Shown here: in pieces, positions 1-10,006 of the stretch
Layout of the letters: each line of letters begins with the position of its first letter
How positions within the stretch are numbered: the first letter of the stretch is position 1
Source: Anaerotignum sp. MB30-C6
Lineage (GTDB): Bacteria; Bacillota; Clostridia; Lachnospirales; Anaerotignaceae
Assembly (NCBI RefSeq): GCF_030908465.1
Contig: NZ_CP133078.1
Span: forward strand, 2,604,001-2,668,000
Direction: 5' to 3'
DNA: 64,000 nucleotides
Made by a program: the position numbers and the translations under genes
Notes under the pieces: generated by a model
What the model was told of the DNA's origin: nothing
The model's input: the letters and a program-made list of their open reading frames with translations, nothing else
The model's database searches: none

Positions 1-370
1 AAAGCAAGATGTGCTCTCTTGTCTGAGCCATAGGACCGTCAGTTGCAGCAACAACCAAGATAGCACCGTCCATCTGAGCAGCACCAGTGATCATGTTCTT
101 TACATAGTCAGCATGTCCTGGGCAGTCAACGTGAGCGTAGTGTCTAACAGGTGTTTCATATTCAACGTGAGATGTGGAGATTGTGATACCACGTTCTCTT
201 TCTTCGGGAGCCTTATCAATGTTGTCAAAATCTACAGCTGCACCAAACTTGTATCTATCATGCAGAGTCTTTGTGATAGCTGCTGTAAGAGTAGTTTTAC
301 CATGGTCAACGTGACCGATAGTACCAATATTCATATGAGGTTTGGTTCTTTCAAATTTTTGCTTTGCCAT
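1..370 (-). CDS. tuf: Elongation factor Tu (3' part outside the window)
   Basis: EF-Tu is the GTPase that delivers aminoacyl-tRNA to the ribosomal A site. Only the first 123 codons are present; the rest lies beyond base 1. The N-terminal GTPase domain is visible: P-loop GHVDHGKTT near residue 20, switch I ending in ERERGITI, and the G3 box [12 protein letters not shown]. The ATG at 370 follows an AAAGGAGG ribosome site. It is the last gene of the str operon, 184 bases after fusA, and has its own promoter in that gap. The family assignment is certain; the missing C-terminal domains cannot be judged. Confidence 0.97.
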   Translation of the reverse strand, partial: MAKQKFERTKPHMNIGTIGHVDHGKTTLTAAITKTLHDRYKFGAAVDFDNIDKAPEERERGITISTSHVEYETPVRHYAHVDCPGHADYVKNMITGAAQMDGAILVVAATDGPMAQTREHILL

Positions 371-447
371 TTTAAATTATCCTCCTTTAGGTTTGTTGGA
401 AATCTATTGTATTTAGTACATTTAGGAGAATGTACCTATCGATTTCA

Positions 448-476
448 ATTATATTAGACTTCATGTCTTTTTGCAA
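448..476 (-). promoter_or_regulatory. Sigma-A type promoter for tuf
   Basis: On the minus strand TTGCAA (471-476) and TATAAT (448-453) are exactly 17 bases apart, inside the fusA-tuf gap. This would allow tuf to be made separately from the rest of the str operon. An imperfect hairpin (479-506) lies just upstream but has no U-tract, so it does not look like a terminator. Confidence 0.7.
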
Positions 477-554
477 TACCAAATATCCATTCCATGGGTA
501 TTTTGGCATATTTTCCGAACCATATAAATGTCTTTATTTAGCTCAAAATGGTTC

Positions 555-2636
555 TTACTTCTTACCTTCCAAAACCTTATCCTGAACGGATTTCGGGCAG
601 GGTTCATAGTGGTCTACTTCCATTACGTAAGTACCACGACCCTGTGTTTTGGAACGAAGATCTGTAGCGTAACCAAACATTTCTGCCAAAGGCACAAAGG
701 AGTGAACAACCTGTACACCACTTCTCGCTTCCATACCTTCAATACGGCCACGACGAGAGTTGATGTCACCAATAACGTCACCCATGTATTCCTCAGGAAC
801 AGATACTGTAACCTTCATGATAGGCTCCAGAAGTACCGCATCACCTTTTCTCATCGCTTCCTTGAAAGCCATGGAACCAGCAATCTGGTAAGCTGTTTCG
901 GAGGAGTCAACATCATGGTAAGAACCATCGTAAACTTCTGCCTTTACACCAAGTACTGGATATCCACCCAAAATACCTGTTTGCATTGCCTGCTGAATAC
1001 CTTTATCAATAGCTGGGATATATTCTTTAGGAATAGAACCACCAACAGTGCTATTTACGAATTCATAGTTGCTTTCTGCATCTGTACCGATAGGGAAGAA
1101 ACGAACCTTACAGTGACCATACTGACCACGACCACCGGACTGACGTACGAATTTACCTTCAACGTCAACAGCTTTGCGGAATGTTTCTTTGTAAGATACC
1201 TGAGGCGCACCAACGTTAGCTTCTACTTTGAATTCTCTAAGCAGACGGTCAACGATGATTTCCAAATGCAACTCACCCATACCAGCAATAATTGTCTGTC
1301 CTGTATCAGCGTTTGAGTATGTCTTGAATGTAGGATCTTCTTCAGCCAATTTAGCCAATGCCATACCCATTTTATCTCTACCTGCTTTTGTTTTAGGTTC
1401 AATCGCAACTTCGATAACGGGTTCAGGGAATACCATGGATTCCAAGATAACTTCATTCGCTTCATCACAAATCGTATCACCAGTTGTTGTCAGCTTGAAA
1501 CCAACAGCTGCCGCAATGTCACCGGAATAAACTCTATCAATTTCTTCTCTATGATTTGCATGCATCTGAAGGATACGACCAACACGTTCTTTTTTGCCCT
1601 TTGTAGAGTTGTAAACATAAGTGCCGGCATCCATTGTACCAGAGTACACACGGAAGAAGGCCAATTTACCTACGAAGGGGTCATTCATAATCTTAAATGC
1701 TAAAGCAGAGAAAGGTTCTTCATCAGAAGAATGTCTTTCAACTTCTTCGCCTGTGTCAGGGTCAACACCCTTAATTGCAGGGATGTCAAGTGGAGCAGGC
1801 ATATATTCGATTACAGCATCCAGTAATCTCTGAACACCTTTGTTTCTGTATGCAGTACCACAGAAAACAGGAATCAAATCACAGTTGATACAAGCCTTAC
1901 GCATTGCAGTTTTAAGCTGTTCTACAGAGGGTTCTTCACCTTCCAAGTACATCATCATCAGCTCTTCGTCTGTTTCTGCAACTGTTTCAACTAAAGTTTG
2001 TCTATATTCTGCAGCTTTTTCTTTCATATCTTCAGGAATTTCAGTCTCGCTAACATCTTTTCCTAAATCGTCAGCATAGATGTAAGCCTTCATAAGCATG
2101 AGGTCGATTACACCTACGAAATCGCTTTCAGCACCAATAGGCAACTGCATAGCTACTGGATTACAACCCAGTCTTTTTCTCATCATATCGAGAACGTTGT
2201 AGAAATCAGCACCCATGATATCCATTTTGTTAATGAATGCCATTCTAGGAACGTTATAGTTATCCGCCTGACGCCATACAGTTTCAGACTGAGGTTCAAC
2301 ACCGCCCTTTGCACAGAATACGCAAATAGCGCCGTCCAATACACGCAAAGAACGTTCTACTTCTACTGTAAAGTCAACGTGTCCGGGTGTATCGATGATA
2401 TTAACTCTATTATCATTCCAATGACAGGTCGTAGCCGCAGAAGTAATGGTGATACCTCTTTCCTGCTCCTGTTCCATCCAGTCCATTGTGGCTGTACCCT
2501 CATGAGTATTACCAATTTTGTAGTTACGGCCTGTGTAAAACAAGATACGTTCTGTCAGAGTAGTCTTACCTGCGTCGATATGAGCCATAATACCGATATT
2601 TCTGGTTTGCTCCAGCGGAAATGCTCTTTTTGCCAC
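555..2636 (-). CDS. fusA: Elongation factor G
   Basis: EF-G is the translocase GTPase; it moves tRNAs and mRNA through the ribosome and works with RRF in recycling. The 693-residue protein has the usual full length. GTPase motifs are intact: AHIDAGKTT (18-26), RGIT (60-63), DTPGH (82-86) and NKMD (136-139), followed by the normal domains II-V; the C-terminal part contains the family's [10 protein letters not shown] segment. The start is a GTG (2634-2636) placed 7-8 bases after AGGAGG; no better ATG is near. It lies between rpsG and tuf in the conserved str order. A second copy (fusA2 type) would usually be more divergent, so this is taken as the main EF-G. Confidence 0.98.
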   Translation of the reverse strand: MAKRAFPLEQTRNIGIMAHIDAGKTTLTERILFYTGRNYKIGNTHEGTATMDWMEQEQERGITITSAATTCHWNDNRVNIIDTPGHVDFTVEVERSLRVLDGAICVFCAKGGVEPQSETVWRQADNYNVPRMAFINKMDIMGADFYNVLDMMRKRLGCNPVAMQLPIGAESDFVGVIDLMLMKAYIYADDLGKDVSETEIPEDMKEKAAEYRQTLVETVAETDEELMMMYLEGEEPSVEQLKTAMRKACINCDLIPVFCGTAYRNKGVQRLLDAVIEYMPAPLDIPAIKGVDPDTGEEVERHSSDEEPFSALAFKIMNDPFVGKLAFFRVYSGTMDAGTYVYNSTKGKKERVGRILQMHANHREEIDRVYSGDIAAAVGFKLTTTGDTICDEANEVILESMVFPEPVIEVAIEPKTKAGRDKMGMALAKLAEEDPTFKTYSNADTGQTIIAGMGELHLEIIVDRLLREFKVEANVGAPQVSYKETFRKAVDVEGKFVRQSGGRGQYGHCKVRFFPIGTDAESNYEFVNSTVGGSIPKEYIPAIDKGIQQAMQTGILGGYPVLGVKAEVYDGSYHDVDSSETAYQIAGSMAFKEAMRKGDAVLLEPIMKVTVSVPEEYMGDVIGDINSRRGRIEGMEARSGVQVVHSFVPLAEMFGYATDLRSKTQGRGTYVMEVDHYEPCPKSVQDKVLEGKK

Positions 2637-2753
2637 GCTTTACTCCTCCTTTGTGTTATCCTTCATTAAACCAAACGAAAGGTCAGGCACATCTTTCGAA
2701 AAATGTGCCTAGGAAACAGTCTTTCCAAAACCCTTCGTGTCCATACTTTTTTA

Positions 2754-3224
2754 TTACCACTTGAAATGGGAGAAAGCCTTGTTTGCTTCTGCCATTTTGT
2801 GTGTTTCGTCTTTCTTCTTGCAAGCACCACCAGCATTGCTTAATGCATCAGTGATTTCGCCTGCCAAACGATCAACCATGGTCTTTTCGCCACGTTTTCT
2901 GGAATAGATTGTTAACCAACGAAGACCCAATGTCTGGCGTCTTTCAGGTCTAATTTCCATAGGAACCTGGTAAGTTGCACCACCAACACGGCGTGCTTTA
3001 ACTTCCAATACAGGCATAATGTTAGCCAAAGCTTCTTCAAAAGCCTCCAAAGCTTCTTTACCTGTCTTTTCTGCTACTTTGTCGAATGCACCATAAACGA
3101 TTTTTTCAGCTACACCCTTCTTACCATCAAGCATAATGCTGTTGATCAGCTTTGTTACAAGCTTGCTATTGTAGATAGGATCTGCTAAAACCTCTCTTTT
3201 CGCAACATGTCCTTTTCTTGGCAC
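2754..3224 (-). CDS. rpsG: 30S ribosomal protein S7
   Basis: S7 is a primary assembly protein of the 30S head and contacts the E-site tRNA. The 156 residues cover the whole family, from the basic start [10 protein letters not shown] through the conserved [11 protein letters not shown] and the C-terminal SHFKW. It starts with GTG (3222-3224), eight bases after GGAGG. It is the second gene of the str operon. In enterobacteria S7 represses its own translation through the S12-S7 gap; the gap here (3225-3372) is also strongly structured, see the separate entry. Confidence 0.98.
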   Translation of the reverse strand: MPRKGHVAKREVLADPIYNSKLVTKLINSIMLDGKKGVAEKIVYGAFDKVAEKTGKEALEAFEEALANIMPVLEVKARRVGGATYQVPMEIRPERRQTLGLRWLTIYSRKRGEKTMVDRLAGEITDALSNAGGACKKKDETHKMAEANKAFSHFKW

Positions 3225-3265
3225 GATTCTTCCCTCCTTAATGAATAATGATATTCTCGGTACTT

Positions 3266-3355
3266 CACGAGCCTAATACTCGTGTTTTCATGCCTTACCA
3301 TTCAACGTATATCTCGTCTAAGCAATCGCAGATTGTATTGATCTGTATAAGGCAT
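3266..3355 (-). promoter_or_regulatory. Structured rpsL-rpsG intercistronic region, possible S7 control site
   Basis: The 148-base gap contains a long-range pair ATGCCTTA/TAAGGCAT (arms at 3348-3355 and 3290-3297) enclosing a small CAGAT/ATCTG stem, and nearer rpsG a hairpin CACGAG/CTCGTG (3266-3284). In E. coli S7 binds the equivalent gap in the str mRNA. That this element binds S7 is inference from position and structure, not from sequence similarity. Confidence 0.4.
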
Positions 3356-3372
3356 TTCCTATTGTTTTTTGA

Positions 3373-3795
3373 TTACTTCTTTGCTGGTTTAGGGCGTTTT
3401 GCGCCGTATTTGGATCTAGCCTGCATTCTCTTTGCAACGCCTGCTGTATCCAAAGTACCTCTAACGATATGGTAACGCACACCTGGAAGGTCTTTTACTC
3501 TACCACCTCTGATCAGAACAACGCTATGTTCCTGAAGGTTGTGGCCTTCACCAGGGATATAAGCGGAAACTTCAATACCGTTGGAAAGACGAACTCTGGC
3601 AATCTTTCTGAGTGCGGAGTTTGGCTTTTTAGGTGTGGAAGTCTTCACTGCTGTACATACACCACGTTTCTGAGGAGAAGAAACATCTGTCGCTTTCTTC
3701 TGCAGAGAGTTCAAGCCTTTCTGCAAAGCGGGTGCTCCTGATTTTTTCTCCATCGTCTGTCTACCTTTTCTTACTAACTGATTAAACGTAGGCAT
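3373..3795 (-). CDS. rpsL: 30S ribosomal protein S12
   Basis: S12 sits at the decoding centre and affects accuracy. The 140-residue protein begins [12 protein letters not shown] and ends in a Lys-rich tail. An in-frame GTG nine bases upstream overlaps the ribosome site AAGGAGGTG, so the ATG at 3795 is taken as the start. The streptomycin loop [11 protein letters not shown] and the second loop [12 protein letters not shown] carry the usual lysines, so no known resistance change is visible. It is the first gene of the str operon, about 105 bases after the predicted transcription start. Confidence 0.98.
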   Translation of the reverse strand: MPTFNQLVRKGRQTMEKKSGAPALQKGLNSLQKKATDVSSPQKRGVCTAVKTSTPKKPNSALRKIARVRLSNGIEVSAYIPGEGHNLQEHSVVLIRGGRVKDLPGVRYHIVRGTLDTAGVAKRMQARSKYGAKRPKPAKK

Positions 3796-3907
3796 TAATT
3801 GCACCTCCTTATAAAAATTAATACTTTCTGCTCTTGCAATAATTTTGCCTTTTTGAGTGTGTAATTAGAGCGTGCTTAGAAAAGCCCATAATTACAGACA
3901 CTAGGAA

Positions 3908-3936
3908 ATTTTATCACTCGATTCCCGAAAAGTCAA
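3908..3936 (-). promoter_or_regulatory. Main str operon promoter
   Basis: TTGACT (3931-3936) and TAAAAT (3908-3913) on the minus strand are separated by 17 bases. Predicted transcription starts near 3901, giving a leader of roughly 105 bases before rpsL. Confidence 0.8.
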
Positions 3937-3965
3937 GGTTTTTTGCGAAATACCAAATTATTTTT

Positions 3966-4415
3966 CTAAAGTTTTGCCCATTTTTTACAATTTTTAAACT
4001 TATGCTGGTTTTCCTTCTTTTTTGCAAGTAAAAAATGCCTTGAGGGATATTTACTCAGGCATTTGCAAGCTATTTTTTTACTACATTCATTTTCGCTGTT
4101 TATCTCTGTATTATCCTTATTATTGTCTCTCTTAAATTCAATCATCCAAGGCGTGGTTTTAAAAATATGATGACCCAATCGGATGGATAGTTGCATCCCT
4201 GCTAATGTCATCATACCCACCATATAAACAATCACTTTCTTTGCTACAGGAAGCATCTCAGCAGAAATATCTAACAGCATAAACTGCCTTGCCGCCAAAA
4301 TACCTGCTATAATAATTAGAACAGATAAAGAGATTTGAGTCCATTCAAACTCCTTCATTCTTCTTTTATAAAGCGCTTTTTTTTCCACAGACATTTCATG
4401 CTCTTCTTCTCTCAT
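3966..4415 (-). CDS. Small two-helix membrane protein of unknown function
   Basis: I do not recognise this protein. Starting from ATG 4415 it has 149 residues. That ATG follows AGAAGG at a 7-base spacing; upstream in-frame ATGs (up to 4499) would overlap the preceding gene and have poorer ribosome sites. It shows a charged N-terminus, two hydrophobic segments (around SVLIIIAGILAA and VYMVGMMTLAGM) and a hydrophilic tail. The tail has four Cys (in ECSKKIACKC and NCKK) and is very rich in Lys, which looks like low-constraint or frameshifted sequence. It lies just downstream of, and on the same strand as, another unknown membrane-anchored protein, so they may be cotranscribed. No terminator separates it from the str promoter. 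Confidence 0.55.
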   Translation of the reverse strand: MREEEHEMSVEKKALYKRRMKEFEWTQISLSVLIIIAGILAARQFMLLDISAEMLPVAKKVIVYMVGMMTLAGMQLSIRLGHHIFKTTPWMIEFKRDNNKDNTEINSENECSKKIACKCLSKYPSRHFLLAKKKENQHKFKNCKKWAKL

Positions 4416-4458
4416 AATCAGCCTTCTTGCAACGAAACTTCTATGCCCTCGGCCTGAT

Positions 4459-4881
4459 TTACGGGTGCTCATATACATCAGTAATAACCCAAGCACCATC
4501 TTTAAATTCAGAAGTTACCCAAACGGGAATCCGCCAACTTCCTGTAGACCACTCACCATCGCGTGCTTCATAGGAATATATATAGATAGATTTTGCATTC
4601 TTAGGCCAATACAGGGTAAATACAGGGGTACGCAAAGAAAATTCCCTTGCATTCGGGCTATCTCCCCCCCTAATGGAATGCATATTTTTATAACCCAGCC
4701 TTCTAAAATTTTCATCGGATATTATTTCTGGACTTGGATTGATTCTAAGGGGCACCTCATTCGCCGCTACAATCAGGCTCTCGATTTTTAAGCTGATATA
4801 GACGGAGCCTGCAAAATAAAGCAGGACGCAGAAAAAAATACAATGTAGAATTTTCTTTTTCATTGATATTCTTTTTTTCAT
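4459..4881 (-). CDS. Membrane-anchored or secreted protein of unknown function
   Basis: This is a 140-residue protein that I do not recognise. A basic start followed by a hydrophobic segment (IFFCVLLYFAGSVYISL, roughly residues 14-30) suggests an uncleaved anchor or signal peptide. The remainder has a compact, aromatic-rich look (FSLRTPVFTLYWPK, GEWSTGSWRIPVW, WVITDVYEHP), compatible with a small extracytoplasmic beta domain. ATG 4881 follows a GGAG ribosome site at four bases; ATG 4863 is an alternative. The gene lies between the Amidase_6 gene and the two-helix membrane protein on the same strand. Its function is open. Confidence 0.6.
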   Translation of the reverse strand: MKKRISMKKKILHCIFFCVLLYFAGSVYISLKIESLIVAANEVPLRINPSPEIISDENFRRLGYKNMHSIRGGDSPNAREFSLRTPVFTLYWPKNAKSIYIYSYEARDGEWSTGSWRIPVWVTSEFKDGAWVITDVYEHP

Positions 4882-5020
4882 AACACTCCGCCTCCAGTTT
4901 CATCATAAAAATTTTGACAGCAACATAAAACCCCGTCTAGGAATAATGCTAACCTTACCAACTTCATTCCTTGTGGTGTATACCTGTAGTATAAATTGAT
5001 TTTTAAAAAGTTGTTGAAAT

Positions 5021-6019
5021 TTAATCAAAACTAAGAACTCTAAATGTACTCGTTTCGTTTATTTCCTCAAGCGCCCTATCAAGTCTTGGACCTGTGTGCC
5101 CACAATATGCCATTTTCCCCTCTTCATTTAGTCCTGTAACAAATATTGAGTGGTACCAGTCGCCATCAGCACGCCTTAATTGTACCACATCTCCTGCCTT
5201 CACCCTGTTCAAAAGATCTTTCATGCTATAAACCGTAGCAACCCACGCACTGCCATGTAAAACAGAATAATCGTAGAAGTCCTCAACACGAATCCAAGAG
5301 CTTGTGTCGTAAACTCTAGTGTAATAAGCGTTTCCATGATATTCCCTCTCTAAATTACTATACCAATATTTCGTTGTACCTTTCGTTCCTAACGGAGGAT
5401 TAGAAACTTTTCTCATTGGTATACCACCTGCATATATGCATTGTGATACGAAGTTGGTGCAGTCCCTGCCATATTCCTTATACTCTTCAGTATTAGGGTG
5501 TTCCGCATGTCGTCGCGCATAACGCACGGCTGCAGCAGCATCATACGTGGACGAAGTGGCAGCATATGCAGCCCTTGAATCAAGTGCCTGTTCATATACC
5601 TTCTCATCCTCTGCATCCTTGCGTCTTACTTCCTCCTTTATCTCTCCGATGGTTTTTGCTCTAAATTCATCGGAAGTTAAAAATATTTCAAAGGGTTCTG
5701 TCATCTCTACTTGCACCTGCTCCAACTCATACATATATTCTGCACCGTAGTAGCAGATCTCATTATAGTTAGGTAAAACTTCTAATTCCTCATCCGTACC
5801 TTCTACCAGCACTCCCATAAGATAGTCAACAAATTCTACGGTTCCAAATTCAATTTCCGGATGATTTTCTTCTAAATATGCTTTCAATTCATCCTCAAGA
5901 TATTGCATTGTCATATCATCAGTGCTATCAAATTCTTCTGCGAATGCAACGTTGCCCAAAGGCAGAAGCATGGATAGAACAACAGTCATTGCAAAAATTT
6001 TCTTAAATAAATTTTTCAT
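5021..6019 (-). CDS. Secreted Amidase_6 family protein (putative cysteine amidase)
   Basis: The 332-residue precursor has a clear signal peptide (residues 1-27, ending NVAFA). A helical, acidic region follows (about 30-150) and then an Amidase_6 domain (about 158-332). The diagnostic motif GRDCTNFVSQ contains the presumed nucleophile Cys187, and His290 in DGDWYHSIFV is a candidate partner; AAVRYARRHAEHPNTEEY just before it is also typical. Family members occur in spore-forming Bacillota and are predicted amidases or cell-wall hydrolases; no substrate can be assigned. ATG 6019 follows GAAAGGGG. The leader carries a run of ten G on the coding strand (see repeat) below a good promoter. Confidence 0.85.
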   Translation of the reverse strand: MKNLFKKIFAMTVVLSMLLPLGNVAFAEEFDSTDDMTMQYLEDELKAYLEENHPEIEFGTVEFVDYLMGVLVEGTDEELEVLPNYNEICYYGAEYMYELEQVQVEMTEPFEIFLTSDEFRAKTIGEIKEEVRRKDAEDEKVYEQALDSRAAYAATSSTYDAAAAVRYARRHAEHPNTEEYKEYGRDCTNFVSQCIYAGGIPMRKVSNPPLGTKGTTKYWYSNLEREYHGNAYYTRVYDTSSWIRVEDFYDYSVLHGSAWVATVYSMKDLLNRVKAGDVVQLRRADGDWYHSIFVTGLNEEGKMAYCGHTGPRLDRALEEINETSTFRVLSFD

Positions 6020-6114
6020 ACATGTTCCCCTTTCAGTATAAATCTATCTTCATTATATTTAAAGACATTTTTGTAACTGAAAACAATGTGCACTTTGCTT
6101 CCAACCCCAGTATA

Positions 6115-6124
6115 CCCCCCCCCC
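6115..6124 (-). repeat. G10 homopolymer in the leader of the Amidase_6 gene
   Basis: Ten consecutive C on the plus strand, G on the transcribed strand, start about 24 bases after the predicted transcription start and about 95 bases before the start codon. Confidence 0.8.
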
Positions 6125-6154
6125 GTTTTACGACGTCAAGCACATCTTATCGAC

Positions 6155-6183
6155 ATTTTACTACAAACGTAGTTTTATTGCAA
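6155..6183 (-). promoter_or_regulatory. Promoter for the Amidase_6 gene
   Basis: TTGCAA (6178-6183) and TAAAAT (6155-6160) are 17 bases apart on the minus strand; transcription would start near 6148. It lies downstream of the rpoC terminator, so the gene is probably not read from the rpoBC operon. Confidence 0.65.
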
Positions 6184-6213
6184 ACAAGTCAAAATTCAAT
6201 TCTTTCTTTCCCA

Positions 6214-6251
6214 TAAAAAAAGAAAGTCTATGTCATAAACATAAACTTTCT
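6214..6251 (-). terminator. rpoBC operon terminator
   Basis: The stem AGAAAGTTTATGT/ACATAGACTTTCT (13 pairs with one G-U, arms at 6239-6251 and 6221-6233) is followed on the minus strand by a run of T. It lies about 100 bases after the rpoC stop. Confidence 0.85.
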
Positions 6252-6273
6252 CTCTTTAAGTTAAGTCTATTCC

Positions 6274-6347
6274 GTGAGGGCTTATGCCCATCACTAACTA
6301 CCAAGTAAGCATCCCACCCTCTATAAGGTGGGGACTTCCTTTCCCCA
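6274..6347 (-). other. rpoC 3' region with competing hairpins
   Basis: Between the rpoC stop and the terminator three stems can form on the minus strand: TGGGGA/TCCCCA (arms 6342-6347 and 6329-6334), CCCACC/GGTGGG (6327-6332 and 6313-6318), and GTGA-bulge-GGGC/GCCCTCAC (6274-6294). The first two share bases, so they exclude each other. The pattern resembles the hairpin ends of IS200/IS605-type elements, but no transposase or tnpB is adjacent. Origin and function are unknown. Confidence 0.45.
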
Positions 6348-9300
6348 TTAAATCATATCGTCTTCATCCATATAAATTCCATCATCCTGTAAAGCACTTT
6401 GACTACCCACAGGTTCGATTTCTACGTTGCGGTACCTGGGCATACCTGTACCAGCGGGAATCAGCTTACCGATAATAACGTTTTCTTTCAGACCAATCAA
6501 TGGATCAATCTTACCCTTGATTGCAGCTTCCGTCAAAACTCTTGTTGTCTCCTGGAAGGATGCCGCAGACAAGAAGGAGTCTGTTGCCAAAGAAGCCTTT
6601 GTGATACCCAACAGAACACGTGCACCGTTGGCAGGAGTCTTTCCTTCTGCTTCTAAAGCGATATTTGTATTTTCGAATACCAACCAGTCAACCAAGCTGC
6701 CTGGCAAGAACCCAGAATCACCGTTTTCTTCGATTTTAACACGCTTTAGCATCTGGCGAACAATCACTTCAATATGCTTATCGTTGATTTCTACACCCTG
6801 TAAACGGTATACACGCTGTACTTCCTGAATCATATAATCCTGTACGCCACGCAAACCTTTGATTTTCAGAATATCATGAGGGTTTACGCTACCTTCCGTG
6901 ATTTCATCACCGGCTTCTACGTCGTCACCGTCATAAACTTTAATTCTGGAGCCATAAGGAATGAGATAATCCTTTACTTCTCCTGTTTCAGAGTTCGTAA
7001 TAATAACTTCTCTCTTCTTCTTTGTATCGTTAAAGGTTACACGTCCAGCAAACTCAGCGATAATTGCAAGGCCCTTAGGCTTTCTTGCTTCAAATAATTC
7101 TTCAACACGAGGAAGACCCTGCGTGATGTCATCACCAGCGATACCACCCGTGTGGAAGGTACGCATTGTAAGCTGTGTACCTGGCTCACCGATAGACTGT
7201 GCCGCAATGATACCAACGGATTCACCGATTCGAACATATCTACCGCTTGCCATGTTGGCACCATAGCACTTAGCACAAATACCGATGTTGGAACGGCAAG
7301 TCAATACGGTACGAATTAATACCTTCTTAATGCCTGCTTTTTCCACACGTTCTGCCTGATCAAAAGTAATCATTGTATCCGCAGGAACGATGATTTCTCC
7401 TGTTTCTGGATGAATTACATCTAGGACAGACCATCTGCCACGGATTCTATCCTGTAAGCCTTCAATTACTTCATTGCCATCCATGAAAGCAGATACCCAT
7501 AAACCGGGTGCTTCCTTATCGCTGTCTTCACAACAATCCCACTCACGAATGATAATATCCTGAGAAACGTCTACCAAACGACGAGTCAAGTAACCGGAAT
7601 CGGCTGTTCTAAGTGCCGTATCCGTCAAACCTTTTCTTGCACCATGGGCGGAAATAAAGTACTCCAATACAGACAGACCTTCACGGAAGTTCGCCTTGAT
7701 AGGTAATTCGATGATACCACCAGAAGGGTTGGCCATCAAACCACGCATACCAGCCAACTGTTTAATCTGGCTGTTGGAACCACGGGCACCAGAGTTGGCC
7801 ATCATATAAATATTGTTATATTTACCCAAACCTGCCAACAACGCAACAGTAATCTTATCGTTGGCAATGTTCCAAGCCTCGATAACTTTGTTATGACGTT
7901 CTTCGTCTGTCATTAAACCACGTCTAAACTTCTTGGTAATCGTATCTACCTTTTCTTCCGCTTCAGCCAAGAATTCCGGTTTTTCCTTAGGAATTTCCAT
8001 ATCAGATACGGATACGGTTAAGGCTGCTTTTGTGGAGAACTTATAACCCAAAGCTTTAATCTTATCCAAAACTGCCGCAGTTTCAGTAGAACCACAACGG
8101 TTGATACATCTATTGATAATTTTACCAATCTGCTTTTTATCTACCAAGAAGTCAATTTCATAACGGAACTTTTCGTCTTCGTTCGTTCTATCTACATAGC
8201 CCAAGTTCTGAGGAATCGCTTCGTTGAAAATTATGCGGCCAACGGTGGTCTGCACCATACGAGTTTCAGCAACTCCGTTAAATGTTAAGACTCTTCTAAC
8301 ACGAATGACTTCCTGCAAAGCAATCTCATGGTTGTCATAAGCAAGAATTGCCTCTTTTTCATCTTTAAAGGCCCTCATAATCAAGTCGCCTTTTGCTTTG
8401 ATTACATTGCCTTCCCCATCCAAAATATCTTCTTCGTAAAAGGCGTTTCTATCGTCTCTTTCCAAAGTCAGATAGTACATACCCAAAATCATATCCTGAG
8501 AAGGTACGGTTACAGGTGCGCCATCAGAAGGTTTCAGTAAGTTGTTAGGAGAAAGCAGTAAGAAACGGCATTCTGCCTGAGCCTCAACGGAAAGGGGAAC
8601 GTGCACCGCCATCTGGTCACCATCGAAGTCGGCGTTATAAGCAGTACATACCAAAGGATGCAGCTTAATGGCACGGCCTTCAACCAAAACAGGTTCAAAA
8701 GCCTGAATACCCAATCTGTGCAGTGTTGGGGCACGGTTCAACATAACAGGATGTTCTTTAATAACATCTTCTAAAATATCCCAAACTTCTGTCTGAAGTC
8801 TTTCAACCATTCTCTTTGCAGATTTGATGTTGTGAGCCAAGCCATCTTCTACTAATTTCTTCATTACGAAAGGCTTGAACAACTCAATCGCCATTTCCTT
8901 AGGCAAACCACACTGGTAAATTTTCAGTTCGGGGCCAACTACGATAACGGAACGACCGGAGTAGTCAACACGTTTACCCAAGAGATTCTGACGGAAACGG
9001 CCTTGCTTACCTTTCAACATATCAGAAAGAGATTTCAGGGCACGGTTACCAGGGCCTGTTACAGGTCTACCACGTCTGCCGTTGTCAATCAAAGCATCCA
9101 CAGCTTCCTGCAGCATTCTCTTTTCATTTCTAACGATAATGTCAGGGGCACCTAAATCCAACAATCTCTTCAAACGGTTATTTCTGTTGATTACACGTCT
9201 GTACAAGTCGTTCAAGTCACTGGTAGCAAAACGTCCACCATCCAACTGAACCATAGGACGAATATCAGGAGGAATAACAGGGATAGCATCCAGAATCATC

Positions 9301-9989
9301 CATTCAGGCTTGTTTCCAGAAATTCTAAAGCTTTCGATTACTTCAAGTTTTTTGATAATACGCACTCTCTTTTGGCCTGCAGTATCTTCCAGCTGGGCTT
9401 TCAGTTCAACAGATTCCTTTTCCAGGTCAATATCCATCAATAACTGCTTAACCGCCTCTGCGCCCATTGCAGCTTCGAAAACATTGCCGTATTTGTCATA
9501 GGCTTCTCTGTATTCCCTTTCACTTAAAAGCTGTTTGTACTGTAATTCTGTATCACCAGGATTGAGTACAATATAAGATGCGAAATACAGTACCTTTTCC
9601 AAAGCTCTGGGGCTCATGGCAAGAATCAGACCCATTCTGGAAGGGATCCCTTTGAAATACCAAATATGAGAAACAGGTGCAGCCAGTTCAATATGGCCCA
9701 TTCTTTCACGTCTTACCTTCGCCTTTGTTACTTCAACACCACAACGATCACAAATAACACCTTTGTAGCGGATTCTTTTATATTTACCACAGTGGCATTC
9801 CCAATCTTTTGTTGGTCCAAAAATCTTTTCGCAGAAAAGACCATCTTTTTCAGGTTTTAATGTTCTGTAGTTAATTGTTTCGGGTTTTTTAACCTCGCCT
9901 CTTGACCACTCATGAATTTTTTCAGGAGACGCCAAACCAATCTTAATGGAATCAAATACGATTCCTTGCTCTGTGTTTTGTGTATTCAT
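6348..9989 (-). CDS. rpoC: RNA polymerase beta' subunit
   Basis: This is the 1213-residue catalytic beta' subunit. The N-terminal zinc ribbon is visible as C65, C67, C80 and C83. The active-site motif [12 protein letters not shown] (about residue 455) supplies the three Asp that hold the catalytic magnesium. The second zinc site includes Cys in WDCCEDS and [13 protein letters not shown]. The bridge-helix and trigger-loop region ([27 protein letters not shown]) is intact. ATG 9989 follows GAAAGGAGG and lies 17 bases after rpoB. No intein, frameshift or lineage-specific large insertion is seen; the length is normal for Bacillota. Confidence 0.99.
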   Translation of the reverse strand: MNTQNTEQGIVFDSIKIGLASPEKIHEWSRGEVKKPETINYRTLKPEKDGLFCEKIFGPTKDWECHCGKYKRIRYKGVICDRCGVEVTKAKVRRERMGHIELAAPVSHIWYFKGIPSRMGLILAMSPRALEKVLYFASYIVLNPGDTELQYKQLLSEREYREAYDKYGNVFEAAMGAEAVKQLLMDIDLEKESVELKAQLEDTAGQKRVRIIKKLEVIESFRISGNKPEWMILDAIPVIPPDIRPMVQLDGGRFATSDLNDLYRRVINRNNRLKRLLDLGAPDIIVRNEKRMLQEAVDALIDNGRRGRPVTGPGNRALKSLSDMLKGKQGRFRQNLLGKRVDYSGRSVIVVGPELKIYQCGLPKEMAIELFKPFVMKKLVEDGLAHNIKSAKRMVERLQTEVWDILEDVIKEHPVMLNRAPTLHRLGIQAFEPVLVEGRAIKLHPLVCTAYNADFDGDQMAVHVPLSVEAQAECRFLLLSPNNLLKPSDGAPVTVPSQDMILGMYYLTLERDDRNAFYEEDILDGEGNVIKAKGDLIMRAFKDEKEAILAYDNHEIALQEVIRVRRVLTFNGVAETRMVQTTVGRIIFNEAIPQNLGYVDRTNEDEKFRYEIDFLVDKKQIGKIINRCINRCGSTETAAVLDKIKALGYKFSTKAALTVSVSDMEIPKEKPEFLAEAEEKVDTITKKFRRGLMTDEERHNKVIEAWNIANDKITVALLAGLGKYNNIYMMANSGARGSNSQIKQLAGMRGLMANPSGGIIELPIKANFREGLSVLEYFISAHGARKGLTDTALRTADSGYLTRRLVDVSQDIIIREWDCCEDSDKEAPGLWVSAFMDGNEVIEGLQDRIRGRWSVLDVIHPETGEIIVPADTMITFDQAERVEKAGIKKVLIRTVLTCRSNIGICAKCYGANMASGRYVRIGESVGIIAAQSIGEPGTQLTMRTFHTGGIAGDDITQGLPRVEELFEARKPKGLAIIAEFAGRVTFNDTKKKREVIITNSETGEVKDYLIPYGSRIKVYDGDDVEAGDEITEGSVNPHDILKIKGLRGVQDYMIQEVQRVYRLQGVEINDKHIEVIVRQMLKRVKIEENGDSGFLPGSLVDWLVFENTNIALEAEGKTPANGARVLLGITKASLATDSFLSAASFQETTRVLTEAAIKGKIDPLIGLKENVIIGKLIPAGTGMPRYRNVEIEPVGSQSALQDDGIYMDEDDMI

Positions 9990-10006
9990 GGTCCTGTCCT
10001 CCTTTC

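Noticed and set aside
479..506. Hairpin behind fusA as terminator
   Set aside because: The stem is imperfect, no T run follows on the minus strand, and the tuf promoter begins directly after it.
528..1316. Long open frame (262 codons) on the plus strand
   Set aside because: It lies entirely antisense to fusA and has no ribosome site; its composition (Cys, Thr, Phe rich) is that of a mirror frame.
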